64,000 bases of DNA from Bugulina stolonifera. Lineage: Eukaryota; Bryozoa; Gymnolaemata; Cheilostomatida; Bugulidae. This document shows positions 43,401 through 55,200 of this stretch, piece after piece; position 1 is the stretch's first letter; every line of letters begins with the position of its first letter. The notes under the pieces are model-generated. The model did no database searches, was not told the origin of the DNA, and was given only the letters and a program-made list of their open reading frames with translations. The DNA is taken from contig OW285196.1 of the NCBI GenBank assembly GCA_935421135.1, positions 12,087,001 to 12,151,000 on the forward strand, given 5' to 3'. The position numbers and the translations under genes are program-made.

Positions 43401-45282
43401 ATTACTTTACAACCTTTCAATTATCTTTGCTGCCAGCAAGCACAATTCTTGGGAAACCTTAGAACGTTTGTCTGGAGACTCTATCATCTCTCACTCAATT
43501 CATACCTCACTCTTCTTTCTCTTGGCATGTGCTTGTTATTTTCGACTCTCTACGTATCTGTTCTATGATTCTGCTGATGACCGTCTTTCGGTTCTTCCAG
43601 TGAACTACTTTTCAATGACAGAACTAATCTCAGACGCAGACACCCCCGTGAAGTCAGGAAAGAGGTGGTTTCTTTAACAGGGATTGTTCAATTTGCACTG
43701 TGAACATTCAGTGCCATCGAAAAAGCATTTCAGTAGATGTGCGACTCACGAGAACATCATAGAACTCGCCAGGAGCCCAATTCAGCAGAAGCCCAATTGG
43801 TTAGTCAATTTCCAGACATACCACTGTTCTAATAGATGGTCTAAAGGTCATGGACATATTCAAGAGCACATTGGGAAGAAGTCAGTGTTAAACAAACCTG
43901 AGCAGACAATTTGCAAAATCTACGAGCTGGTTGATCATAATTTTTTTTAACTTTGGAATTCAGTCAAGGCTCTGACTTATTCTCTAAGTGAGATACGAAA
44001 ATATAAAGAAGCTCTTGCTTACCATCTCATTATCCGAAACATGATTGAAGCGGGGGATGGTCCTGATAGCTATGAGGATCAGCTGAGGATCATGGCTGAT
44101 TCTATAGCTGAAATGGCCGACTGTTACTATGGTCTAACGGAATTTGATAAAGCGGCAGAAGAATACATTTCTTCTCTCAATATCCGTCGTCGGCTTTTAG
44201 AAGAAAATTCTGAGCTATTAGCCAAAATGCATTTTCGGATTGGTGAATCACATTCCATGATGTATAATTACAAAGAAGCCGGCATTCACCTCAGTGAAGC
44301 TTTGCAACTCTGCTACAATCGGGCATCTATTGAAGTTGTACGCAATTACTACGGTGAAGTAATTCATCAGTCAGACACAAGTGCCAAGCCATTGGTCATC
44401 CTTGCGAAGAAGAGCCCAGAAAACAAACTGAATTACCTTAACAACTCATCCATAATACTGGCACACGTGTTGTGGACCCTCGGTATCACCTACTTTTACA
44501 CAAAGTACTACCAAAGAGCTTTTCTGTACTTTGATAAGAGTAGGTCAATGTTTCTTGAACTATATGGAAATGAAGCATGTCATAGAGATATAGCTAACAT
44601 AATGTATGCGTTGAGCTGTGCCAGCAACATGCTGGGAAATCATGCCGCTGCGGATAGATATTTTAAAAGATGCTTTGACATGAGCATTCAGTTATATGGA
44701 AAGAATAACAGATTACGTGCAACTGTTATACACATTTTATCCAGACGAAGAATTCCCTCTATGTACATACATTACGTCATGAGAGTGTATTTCAGCTTGC
44801 CTCGATTTCAGGTTCACCATGCTCAGTCAGCTACACTGATGAATCGATACGGCCTTCACCTTGTGTGCGCTAAACAACATGACTTTGCTGAGTATGCACT
44901 TCGCTATGCTCTAAAGTCGTTTCGGGAAGCTTCCTCGGACACAAAATATTCTTTTTCATATATCTCTGACACCATTGCTATTCTGGCTCTAAATCACTGG
45001 AAAAAAGGTGATCTGCGCTCAGCTGAAAAGCTGTATGAAGAATCCTTAGACGTTCTAGAAGAGTACGAGGAATCTTTTCCCCAACATGTAGCCTTGGAAA
45101 GGGGAGAAAAGTATCAAAATATGGGAAAGATGTACGAACATAATCAACGCTACAGTAAAGCGAAGCAATGCTATGAAGAAGCAAGATTTAACTTTATGTA
45201 CGGCTGCGACGTCCACACTCACCCAATGATTCTAGAGGTCGAGCATCACATTCACAATGTGGCAATGAAGTTACAAAGTTAA
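40426..45282 (+). CDS. Nucleotidyltransferase-TPR protein (DUF294/GlnD N-terminal-like); two in-frame TAA codons
   Basis: Exons 40426-40440 (MEENL) and 40571-40726 join a long third coding block, 42403-45282, in one frame. The first part has a nucleotidyltransferase motif, GSMAKGEATPYSDFEY, with Gly190-Ser191 and acidic D202/E204. The second part (from about 43964) is a run of TPR units: YYGLTEFDKAAEEYISSL, FRIGESHSMMYNYKEAG, and KKGDLRSAEKLYEESLDVL. TAA occurs in frame at 43675-43677 and 43948-43950. Two short introns would remove both and keep frame: 43600-43680 (CCA|GTGAAC ... tttctttaacag) and 43847-43963 (AAAG|GTCATG ... T-tract ... gaattcag), giving 950 residues. Otherwise the gene is a recent pseudogene. 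Similar fusions occur in early-branching animals; function is unknown. Confidence 0.75.
41213..41692 (+). repeat. 12-bp tandem repeat (gtgtatgtacgt)
   Basis: About 40 units, open in several frames on both strands because the unit is a multiple of three. It lies in intron 2 of the nucleotidyltransferase-TPR gene and is not coding. Confidence 0.95.
41734..42225 (+). mobile_element. Solo LTR, copy E, internally rearranged
   Basis: TGTAATGG...AACCATTACA, about 490 bp. The U3/TATA/AATAAA centre is replaced by a 34-bp perfect palindrome at 41979-42012. U5 blocks (gcctactagg, actcatagg) are conserved. It lies within an intron of the nucleotidyltransferase-TPR gene. Confidence 0.75.
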
Positions 45283-45760
45283 TCGATAATACTAAAGAGA
45301 CACTTTTTATATACACAGTGTTATTACCAATAGCTACATATACTGTTTCGGTGTTCATAATTTATATACTGTTGTACATCTGTAATGACATTATGATATT
45401 GTTCCACTTAAGTCATGGCATTCTATTTTTTCTTTACCCATGCAGAATTATAACAATTATACAATGGTATATTATCTGTATGTACACATTATAATATACA
45501 CTATATTCTAATACTCTAATACAATGTTATCATGTCAGTGATAGTAAAATAATAAGAATGCATGCAGTCATCAATTAATGCTTTTGAGGAAGCACATGCC
45601 AGCATGTGTGTGCTTCTTTCACACCAAGGATCAACAACTCCTAAATTGTATTGGTTATGCATCATAGTAAATAGTAGATAGCATCAAGAGGAGTTAGAGC
45701 AGATAAATCAACATGGAAGTATAAACCATAATAAGTGGGTAGTTCTAGTGGGTGGTGGAT

Positions 45761-46102
45761 AATTATAAATCAAACGAGACTTACCTGTAAGGTGAAGTTT
45801 GATAGTAATTCTGCGAACGAATAGCGAAGAAGGTAAACAATGAGATAGCTTTGGTGGATATGCAGGAAACTGGTCACTTGTTCAGAGGAGCACACAGATT
45901 AGGGCAAAAGTTTTTGAAAAAAAGATGATGAAAACAATAACATGCAATCAGTAACATACATTTACGATAAAATTATAGCGAAGAGTAAAATATGGGTGGG
46001 AAACTCTAACCCAAGGGTGGGATTGTTTACCTTCTTCGCTATTCGTTCGCAGAATTACTATCAAACTTCACCTTACAGGTAAGTCTCGTTTGATTTATAA
46101 TT
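45761..46102. repeat. Perfect 81-bp inverted repeat with 180-bp spacer
   Basis: 45761-45841 and 46022-46102 are exact reverse complements, beginning aattataaatcaaacgagac. Related sequence continues outside the right arm (ctgcttcactcatagctcca, 46103 onward) and in the spacer next to the left arm. A third copy is at 50890-50976 in opposite orientation. It is probably a rearranged non-autonomous repeat. Confidence 0.9.
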
Positions 46103-46141
46103 CTGCTTCACTCATAGCTCCAAAAGCTAAACAATGAGACT

Positions 46142-49100
46142 TCAGAGGAGCCCTATTCTGTGTGCCGTAAACACTCAGCCACTGTATATCATACAGTCAT
46201 GCATCATTAATAATGATGTAATCCCATATCTTTGAATTATCAAATTTTGATATAGTAGTAGTATAATGTAGCCTGTAGTAGCGGCAGTCCTGGTACATGT
46301 ACCACAGCTTTTTATTTGAAGTGAAACCTTAGCACTATGAAACTCTGCCATAATGTGCATTGCATTTCTAGCTCTCAATGTATTTCTGCAAACTAGTAAG
46401 TACAGTAGTTAACCAGAAGCTAGCAGTATTCTTGTGTGGTATGCAAATACTGACCTACAGCATACACCACAAGGTACGTAATAGAAATTGTACCGGAATT
46501 TTGTACAACACCACTCTGGTGATAACTTGACCACCCTAGTTTGATAATGGTGTGATATTCATTATGAATAAATACACTTACATGTACATGTACATAGCCC
46601 AGATGTAAATGACGTCATATATTACTAATTTACATCCTAGTAGATAGGCCTACAGAATGCAGTGTAGGTAGCCATCTTACAACTTTCAAGACTGAAGATA
46701 TAAAGAGTCTTCAGATTTCTCAAGAGATTTGAAAGTTCGTCCAGAACCATCTATGAATTTCAAGTGTCTACATAGCGAGGCAAAGTTAGCCTTGCATAAA
46801 CAACCTCTCTGTTAATTGTCTCTAATAGCCCTGTTAGCAAATTTCACGTCACAAAGACAGAGGAGGTACAAAACAACCAGTACTTTGTTAAACCTTATTC
46901 ACAGGTATAAACAAAAAGCAACACTGCAAACATGTGCAGCAATAATTCTACAACATCATCTAGGCTTAGATGATAATATGTACTTTTACAAATGAGCTAT
47001 TTAGTTGGTCAACTTGATTAATAAGAGAGTATAATTTTACTTATACATGTATATACACAATTCCTGGGTTGAAGCCATTATCAAGTTGATGATAGTGTTC
47101 CCAGCAGCCACATACACCTTGTAACTTTCTGCTGGTGCAATCCTTCTAACCTATAACTCTTGAAAGTGAGTCATGAACTTTTCCCAGCCTGTCTATGGCC
47201 ACAATCTACTACATGTACAATGTAGCTAGGGACACTTTGAATATTAGTTATGCACATTTCCCCCAAACACTTAACAGAGGGGCATACGTTGTGATTAGTC
47301 TCAAACTTTGGTCAGCCTGGCACAAAAATATCTACATGTGCATGTACATAATATACAAACAGTAGAATAGGTAAGGCTTTCATCATATGAATTAGATCAC
47401 TACTAATTCCAAAATCTCAATAGAAACATACATGTATGTGATTTGTCAAATATGACACGAGTTAGACAGCTAAATGTAGTCCGGTGCAACTGAATTCAGT
47501 GTACTCGCTCAAGTTCCAGATGCATAATAAACTTGGATATTCAATTTATCATAACTATATTATGTATGCTAGTTGCCAATGATATCATTGACTTAGCTAG
47601 TTACGTGTGTTAAATTATTTGAAAGAATGGGCTCTACCCATCAGATTGATGTAGCTAACTGCAGCAAAGTTACTGCGTGTACAAATCTAATCATTTGGCT
47701 TTTTGATCACTAGCAGCTACAAGCCATTGCTAGCTAGCTAGCTAGCTGTTTCATTACAGGTCCATCTGTTGCTGATAGATATCCAAGTACAACTTACAAA
47801 ATAACCAACTAAACTACAAAGCATCTACAAGTATTTTCAACTCATTTTTATACAAAATAGAGTCAACAGTATTATTAGTACTGTGCAAATTGTGTGTCCA
47901 CATTAGCGTGGTTCCATTTTGCTTTTCGATTACCAAACTTTTGGCTACTAAATTGATCAAGTCTAGCCTGTACAACGTACAGTAGCTTCCCAACTGGATA
48001 AGCTAGCTAGCATGCAAGCCACTACCAAGCCAAAGGCCTGGGCGAACCTCCTTATCAATACTATGGAGCGTTCTGCATGTACATGTAAGAGGCCAGCTAG
48101 ATTACATGTTAGGAATGTGTAGCTTTCAGCTATTAAATAAATGTTCCAGAGCAACTACCAACATTATAAACTCAAAGTAGCAGATCTTATTGTATAACAG
48201 AATAGGCCTGTGTTTAGTGTTCATAAATGCCAGCTTTTCTAGTAATTAGAAAGCTTTCAATGTAGCCTATTTCCACTTGTAACGTGTGCTGACCAGCCAC
48301 AAAATATTACATCTTTCATTAATCTGAACATTCCAGGTGCAGCCCACAATACTGGCACAGCCTATGGTCTGAAATAAACCTAGGGTATAGTCAACTTCAC
48401 AACACTTCTGATACCAATAGTACACAATTCACTTGATGTCATAAAACAGCCAAGGAATCCAATGCCAATTAAACTTTCAAGTTTTTTCTGTTTCAGATTT
48501 TTTGTACTTAACAAGGTACATGTAGTTAAAAGACTTCAACCTTTTTCAATTAATTTTCAAGCTTTTAGCCAGGAAAACAACTAATATGTGCTGACCAAGA
48601 GTAGACTATAACGCACATTAGCCGAAGACCTTTCATTTCATAAGGCATTATTTTATGACTTGTTCAGCTATGGTAAAATTGATTTGAAAGCGTAGAAGGT
48701 TTATCACAACACCGAATGTATCATACATACGTCATTCCTCAATATTTCTAGAAATTCAACCAATTACAGTACAAGGTGAATTATTGTTTTGCTATTATAT
48801 TCTGTGGAGTTGTCTCCATCTTCCTTATATAATGTATTATACACTGTATATAGTTTAACACAGGTCACTTTCATTGTGTTTTGCAGTCTCACCAACTGTT
48901 TCTGAGAATGATCCTTCAAGCTGATAGCTTTCTTATTTTTCATCACTTTGTTGTCAAATCTCTATATAAGAAATTGTCACCAATCATTTGATCATTTGGA
49001 GGTGATCATTTATTTTTTATAGCCTCCAAATCCTGTTTCTTGTACAAATCAATATAGGTTGGCAAACACTATCATCAGTTAGAGAACAACGATTTACTCA

Positions 49101-49600
49101 ACACTGACTACGACAGTAATATGAATTCTCACTTGAAGACATTGATATTATAGGACTCCGTGATCCTTGATGTGACATCTATAAAGTTCTGTTATTCTCA
49201 CATACATGTAGAGTCCAGCAAAGAACAATCTACATTTTACCTGCCCAGCCTGTCTGTATTGATGAAACCAGTCACATTTGCCAATTATAGCCTCAGATTC
49301 GTTACTGGCTATCATCTGTTAAGGCTATGCCTAATTCAACATTGCAAGATAATCAGATTCAATGGCTATATAGCCAGGCCGGCTGCAGCTACTTTATTCA
49401 ACAATCCTGTTCATGCTATAAACACAAACTAAACTGTGGAATGCTTCATGGTGTAGCAAAGTCTTAGTTAACACCATATACATGTAAATATTATATGAAA
49501 CCTCTAGCAATCCACAAGAGAGGTTGGTTGCTCTCACACTCTTACCATCTTTACTATAGCCATGAAACTGTGCTACAGGACTGAGGCTTTTTCATAATAT
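46142..49600. other. Intergenic, no gene seen
   Basis: Only chance ORFs. Local items are a (gcta)n run at 47728-47748 and scattered acatgtacatgt motifs. Confidence 0.45.
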
Positions 49601-50730
49601 AATATCAAGCCACTCAGTAAATGACACAATATGTCGCTTGACAGTATGTAATGTTGGCCACATCAATAATATACTTGCCAGATAAAGCAACCATGGAAGC
49701 CAAGGCTTGTTCATATAACATCAAGCCATTATAAACAACACAGTCATGTTGTGTAACTGCAACAGACAGATCATTATCAATATTTCTTAGAGTGTGCTTA
49801 TTCATAGGGCCACAGGCTTGTTCACAATATAATATCAAGCTATCCATAAGCAGCAGAACATACTGCGACAGTGGTGTCATCATCGATGTACATGTAGTTA
49901 TGCATGTACATAACTATTAGACTGTGGATGGGGACCCAGGCTTGTTAACATAATATCAAGCCATCCAATAGGTAACACAAAATATGTGTCACTGCAACAA
50001 TAGGGTCATTTATATCAATATAGCTACATGTATATGTGTAACTATTGGTCTGTTTGTGGGGACCCAGGCTTGTTTACAATACAATGTCAAGCCACCCGTA
50101 AGCAACACAAATATGTTACTGCAACAGTCGGGTATACACAACTACATGTATTAGACTGTGCATGGGGACCCATGGGATCCATGATAGGCAACACCAATGT
50201 GTTACTGCAACAGTCGGGTCATTATCAATGTAGTTATGTGTATAACTAGTAGACTGTGCATGGCGACCCAGGCTTGTTATCAATATCATCAAGCCACCCA
50301 TTAGTAACACCATGTGCAATGTGTTACTGCAACAGTCGGGCCATTATCAGTACAGTTATATGTATAACTGTTGGACTGTGCATGGGGACCCAGGGCTTGT
50401 TCATATTATCAAGCCACCCATTAGCAACATGAATGTGCTACTGCAACAGTCGGGTCATTATCAATATAGTTATATTATGTACAACTATTGGGCTGTGCAT
50501 GGGGACCCAGGGCTTGTTCATATTATCAAGCCACCCATAATCAACACGATGTGCAATGTGTTGCTGCAACAGCCGGGTCATTATCAATATAGTTATATAA
50601 TTATATAACTATTGGACTGTGCATGGGGACCCAGGGCTTGGTCATATTATCAAGCCACCCATTAGCAACACAATGTGCAATGTGTTACTGCAACAGTCGG
50701 GTCATAGGCAATGTGCATAGCAGCATACCT
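49600..50730 (+). repeat. Degenerate tandem array, unit about 110-125 bp, 9-10 copies
   Basis: Each unit contains caagccaccc, tgttactgcaacagtcgggt, cattatcaatatagttat, and gactgtgcatggggacccag, then gcttgtt. Early units (49600-49900) are more diverged and those from 50030-50700 are clearer. Confidence 0.85.
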
Positions 50731-50889
50731 TGATGGTGTACAGGAAGACCCAGGCTTGCGAAGCAAGCGATTCCAATAATTAGCAGGATGCAAAGCATCA
50801 ATGCTGGTACACCATATCCTACAAAACAAAGTTATACTTACGTGTCCATCTATGGTAGTAAGCTATGCGACCCAGCCACCTGCAGTCCA

Positions 50890-50976
50890 AAAGCAAAGTG
50901 ACCAGTTTCCTGCATATCCACCAAAGCTATCTCATTGTTTAGCTTTTGGAGCTATGAGTGAAGCAGAATTAGAAGT
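50890..50976 (-). repeat. Third copy of the 45.8-46.1 kb repeat family
   Basis: The reverse complement carries ctgcttcactcatagctcca then aagctaaacaatgagatagc and ggatatgcaggaaactggtc. It unites pieces found separately on the two sides of the 81-bp inverted repeat. No gene is seen in 50731-51607. Confidence 0.8.
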
Positions 50977-51607
50977 GGTATAACTGTCCAGGAATATAAT
51001 GCTCCACTCACACCACAAGTTTGTAGACACCACAACTCTCCCTGATTTACGTGAGACACATAAACATAAATATTACTATGGAAACGAGTGAAACTGAAAT
51101 CTTTATTCAAAGATTTTGCCTAAAATATTATTCCAAAATAACACGTTAAAATGAAAAGATAAATGAGCAAAACAAAGCTCAAAAAATTTTAATCAAAAGT
51201 TTTATAAGGTGTTAAAACAGAATATGCTTAAAAATTCCATTTACGGCACATTAGCTTTTTAAAAACATTATTCCCCAAAATTAGTATCACATTTGCAACT
51301 AAATAGACAAATTTAATAGTGAATTCAGTGAATTTTAGCGTCGCCAAAAATCTGTGACCATGAAAATCTCCTATATAATTTATTATACTATACAAATATA
51401 TTTCTGGGTAGCATAACATGTATTATATGTATTATTATATAGCATAATTATGTACCTGTATAATATATACATGTACATAATTATACACGTACATGTATAA
51501 TGTATAAATATAGATAAAATATAATGTAGATATGTAATAGCACATATATACTGTACAATGTATAATACAGTATAGCAGGGAGGAGTGAGCAGTTAGGAAA
51601 TAGTATA

Positions 51608-52262
51608 TATAGTACTGATAGATACAAACAGTGTACCCATAGATACTAACAGTGTACCCATAGATACTAACAGTGTACCCATAGATACCAACAGTGTACC
51701 CATAGATACTAACAGTGTACCCATAGATACTAACAGTGTACCCATAGATACTAACAGTGTACCCATAGATACTAACAGTGTACCCATAGATACAAACAGT
51801 GTACCCATAGACACAAACAGTGTACCCATAGATACTAACAGTGTACATATAGATACAGACAGTGTACCCATAGATACTAACAGTGTACCCATAGATACTA
51901 ACAGTGTACCCATAGATACAGACAGTGTACCCATAGATACTAACAGTGTACCCATAGATACCTACAGTGTACCCATAGATACCTACAGTGTACCCATAGA
52001 TACAGACAGTGTACCCATGGATACCTACAGTGTACCCATAGATACTAACAGTGTACATATAGATATAGACAGTGTACCCATAGATACAAACAGTGTACCC
52101 ATAGATACTAACAGTGTACCCATAGATACCTACAGTGTACCCATAGACACAGACAGTGTACCCATAGATACTAACAGTGTACCCATAGATACTAACAGTG
52201 TGCCCATAGATACTAATAGTGTACCCATAGATACTAACAGTGTACCCAGAGACACAAACAGG
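51608..52262 (+). repeat. 21-bp tandem repeat, about 31 copies
   Basis: Unit aacagtgtacccatagatac plus t, with variants (ctac, agac, tata). It is open in several frames because 21 is a multiple of three. It lies immediately downstream of the PANK4 stop codon, at the gene's 3' end. Confidence 0.95.
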
Positions 52263-52284
52263 TATCATCAGAGTGGATAAAAGT

Positions 52285-55200
52285 TTATTCTAGTGGACTA
52301 TTACTGTACTTGAATACCACACTAAACATGTGCTCACCACCCAACCTTTGAGCCAGCCACTTATTCTTGATTAGAGCTACTCTTAGAGAATCACATGTGA
52401 AAGGAGTGGAGAGGTTAGTGTGTATGCTCCGCCCCATTCCTTCGATAATCAACAGATCCGTCTCGAGTTGTAGCAGAGTAGAACACAAATTCTCATCCAC
52501 AAACCTACAGAATAGTGTTACAGTATATTACCGTAGTACTACAGTTTGTTACCAGATGGTGCTAGTGTTGTAGCTTACACTAGTATTATCAATAGGATGA
52601 TAGACCATGGAAACCCCATCTTTGTATCAGCTGTATAATAACGACGCATGGAAACCCAGTATTTATATTATGAGTAGCATGATAGAATATAGAAACTGGT
52701 ATCTGTACATAACTCACAGTCGTCATGGAAACACACCTGAAATCAAGACACGGTGAAGCCTGTCCGGTTTCCATGACTAACAGAGAATTGTCTTTCATAG
52801 CCTTAGATATAATGGGACAGTCGGCAGTCAGTCTGTTCATCAATATATTTAGCTCTAACAGTGTAATATCATTGACCACAGGCTCCGAGTTGGCACAGAG
52901 CACCACCTATAACACAGCAATACATCAGAACATCTTCATAGGTTAGTTTAATGACGTTACACCATAACATTGCTCAATTTCGTCAGCTTTGAAGTCGCAA
53001 CCAAATAGCAATATGAGTGAGTTAAAATAATAATATAAATAAATACAGTATGTACAAGTACCTTGGTGCCAGAACGAAGGAACTCTCTGGCTAATGGTAG
53101 AATTCCAAGTACAATATCAGCACCACTGTTATCACAGAATATAGCTACGCATTTGTAGGCGGGTCTGTCCCTTAGTCTGTTCAGCCAATCATCAAGGTCA
53201 TCATGTAGCCAAGGTCTCTCTGTCAATATACACAGAGTAAGTGAGGGTGACCAAATGAAACATTACACAGCAGAAGTGAAATCAGAGGAAAAAAGGCTAC
53301 ACAACTGCTTACAACCGGTAAGAGACCACAGCTGTAAGGGAACATGGCTTACTCCATTCCAGATCAGGTCATAACCATGCTATGGTATGGTAGGATATGG
53401 TAAGGTATAATAGTATGGTACCGTATCATATACATATAGCATGGTACCTTAAGTTATGGTATAGTACAATCACAACCAAACTTAAATATGCATCTGGAAA
53501 TACAACAGAAACATGAGAAGGGTCCGTCTAACCCACCCTGTAGTTTTGATATAGCCACATCAAAGCTAAGGCTACCGGTTTCCATCATATCCACCACTGC
53601 TTTGGCTCCCCAGTCAAATAGATTACCAGCCAGAACACCCTTGGCCAATTCCATCCACCTCTCATTTACCTCTAGCTGTAAGACAGATAAGAATTTCCTC
53701 AGCAGATGATAAGAGGACTAGCATCGGAATACAAGAAATAAACTCGTCTACCGCTACTTCATATCATAAAACTCTTTACCCAAATCAACTTCTTCAAATA
53801 CATGTAAGTACAGTAAGTTACAGAACATTACAAATTATGAGTATGGAGTACTGAGTACAGACATACAGTTACAGGCGACATGTGAATGTATGCAAGCCTA
53901 CTAGTATATACATGTACATGTATGTACCTAGATGTGTATGTACCTAGATGTGTAAGTACCTAGATGTGTAAGTACCTAGATGTGTAAGTACCTAGATGTG
54001 TAAGTACCTAGATGTGTAAGTACCTAGATGTGTAAGTACCTAGATGTGTATGTACCTAGATGTGTAAGTACCTAGATGTGTAAGTACGTAGATGTGTAAG
54101 TACCTAGATGTGTAAGTACCTAGATGTGTAAGTACCTAGATGTGTAAGTACCTAGATGTGTAAGTACGTAGATGTGTAAGTACCTAGATGTGTAAGTACC
54201 TAGATGTGTAAGTACGTAGATGTGTAAGTACGTAGATGTGTAAGTACGTAGATGTGTAAGTACGTAGATGTGTAAGTACGTAGATGTGTAAGTACGTAGA
54301 TGTGTAAGTACGTAGATGTGTAAGTACGTAGATGTGTAAGTACGTAGATGTGTAAGTACGTAGATGTGTAAGTACCTAGATGTGTAAGTACGTAGATGTG
54401 TAAGTACGTAGATGTGTAAGTACCTAGATGTGTAAGTACGTAGATGTGTAAGTACGTAGATGTGTAAGTACGTAGATGTGTAAGTACGTAGATGTGTAAG
54501 TACGTAGATGTGTAAGTACCTAGATGTGTAAGTACCTAGATGTGTAAGTACGTAGATGTGTAAGTACGTAGATGTGTAAGTACGTAGATGTGTAAGTACG
54601 TAGATGTGTAAGTACGTAGATGTGTAAGTACGTAGATGTGTAAGTACGTAGATGTGTAAGTACGTAGATGTGTAAGTACGTAGATGTGTAAGTACGTAGA
54701 TGTGTAAGTACGTAGATGTGTAAGTACGTAGATGTGTAAGTACGTAGATGTGTAAGTACGTAGATGTGTATGTACGTAGATGTGTAAGTACGTAGATGTG
54801 TATGTACGTAGATGTGTAAGTACGTAGATGTGTAAGTACCTAGATGTGTAAGTAGGTAGATGTGTATGTACGTAGATGTGTAAGTACGTAGATGTGTATG
54901 TACGTAGATGTGTAAGTACCTAGATGTGTAAGTACGTAGATGTGTAAGTACGTAGATGTGTAAGTACGTAGATGTGTAAGTACGTAGATGTGTAAGTACG
55001 TAGATGTGTAAGTACGTAGATGTGTAAGTACGTAGATGTGTAAGTACGTAAATATGAAATATGTTCACTCGAGAACCATACTTTCCTGAATTTTATTAAA
55101 ATTTAGCCGGTCAGCATTGTTCAATAATTAATTAAAACAAAAACTATATAAAAGCATGCATTATGCACATCAAACCACTGCAATAACATATCATAATATC

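Noticed and set aside
45335..45372. Second hammerhead-like string (tactgtttcggtgttcat) after the TPR gene
   Set aside because: It has the GAAAC side and half of stem II but lacks CUGAUGA and a closable stem I; at most a decayed fragment.
51435..52268. 277-codon ORF with YTVSIYG repeats
   Set aside because: It is the 21-bp tandem array read through; both strands and several frames are open because the unit is a multiple of three.
54520..55068. 182-codon ORF with [15 protein letters not shown] repeats
   Set aside because: It is the 16-bp minisatellite (48 bp = three units) read through, inside a PANK4 intron.
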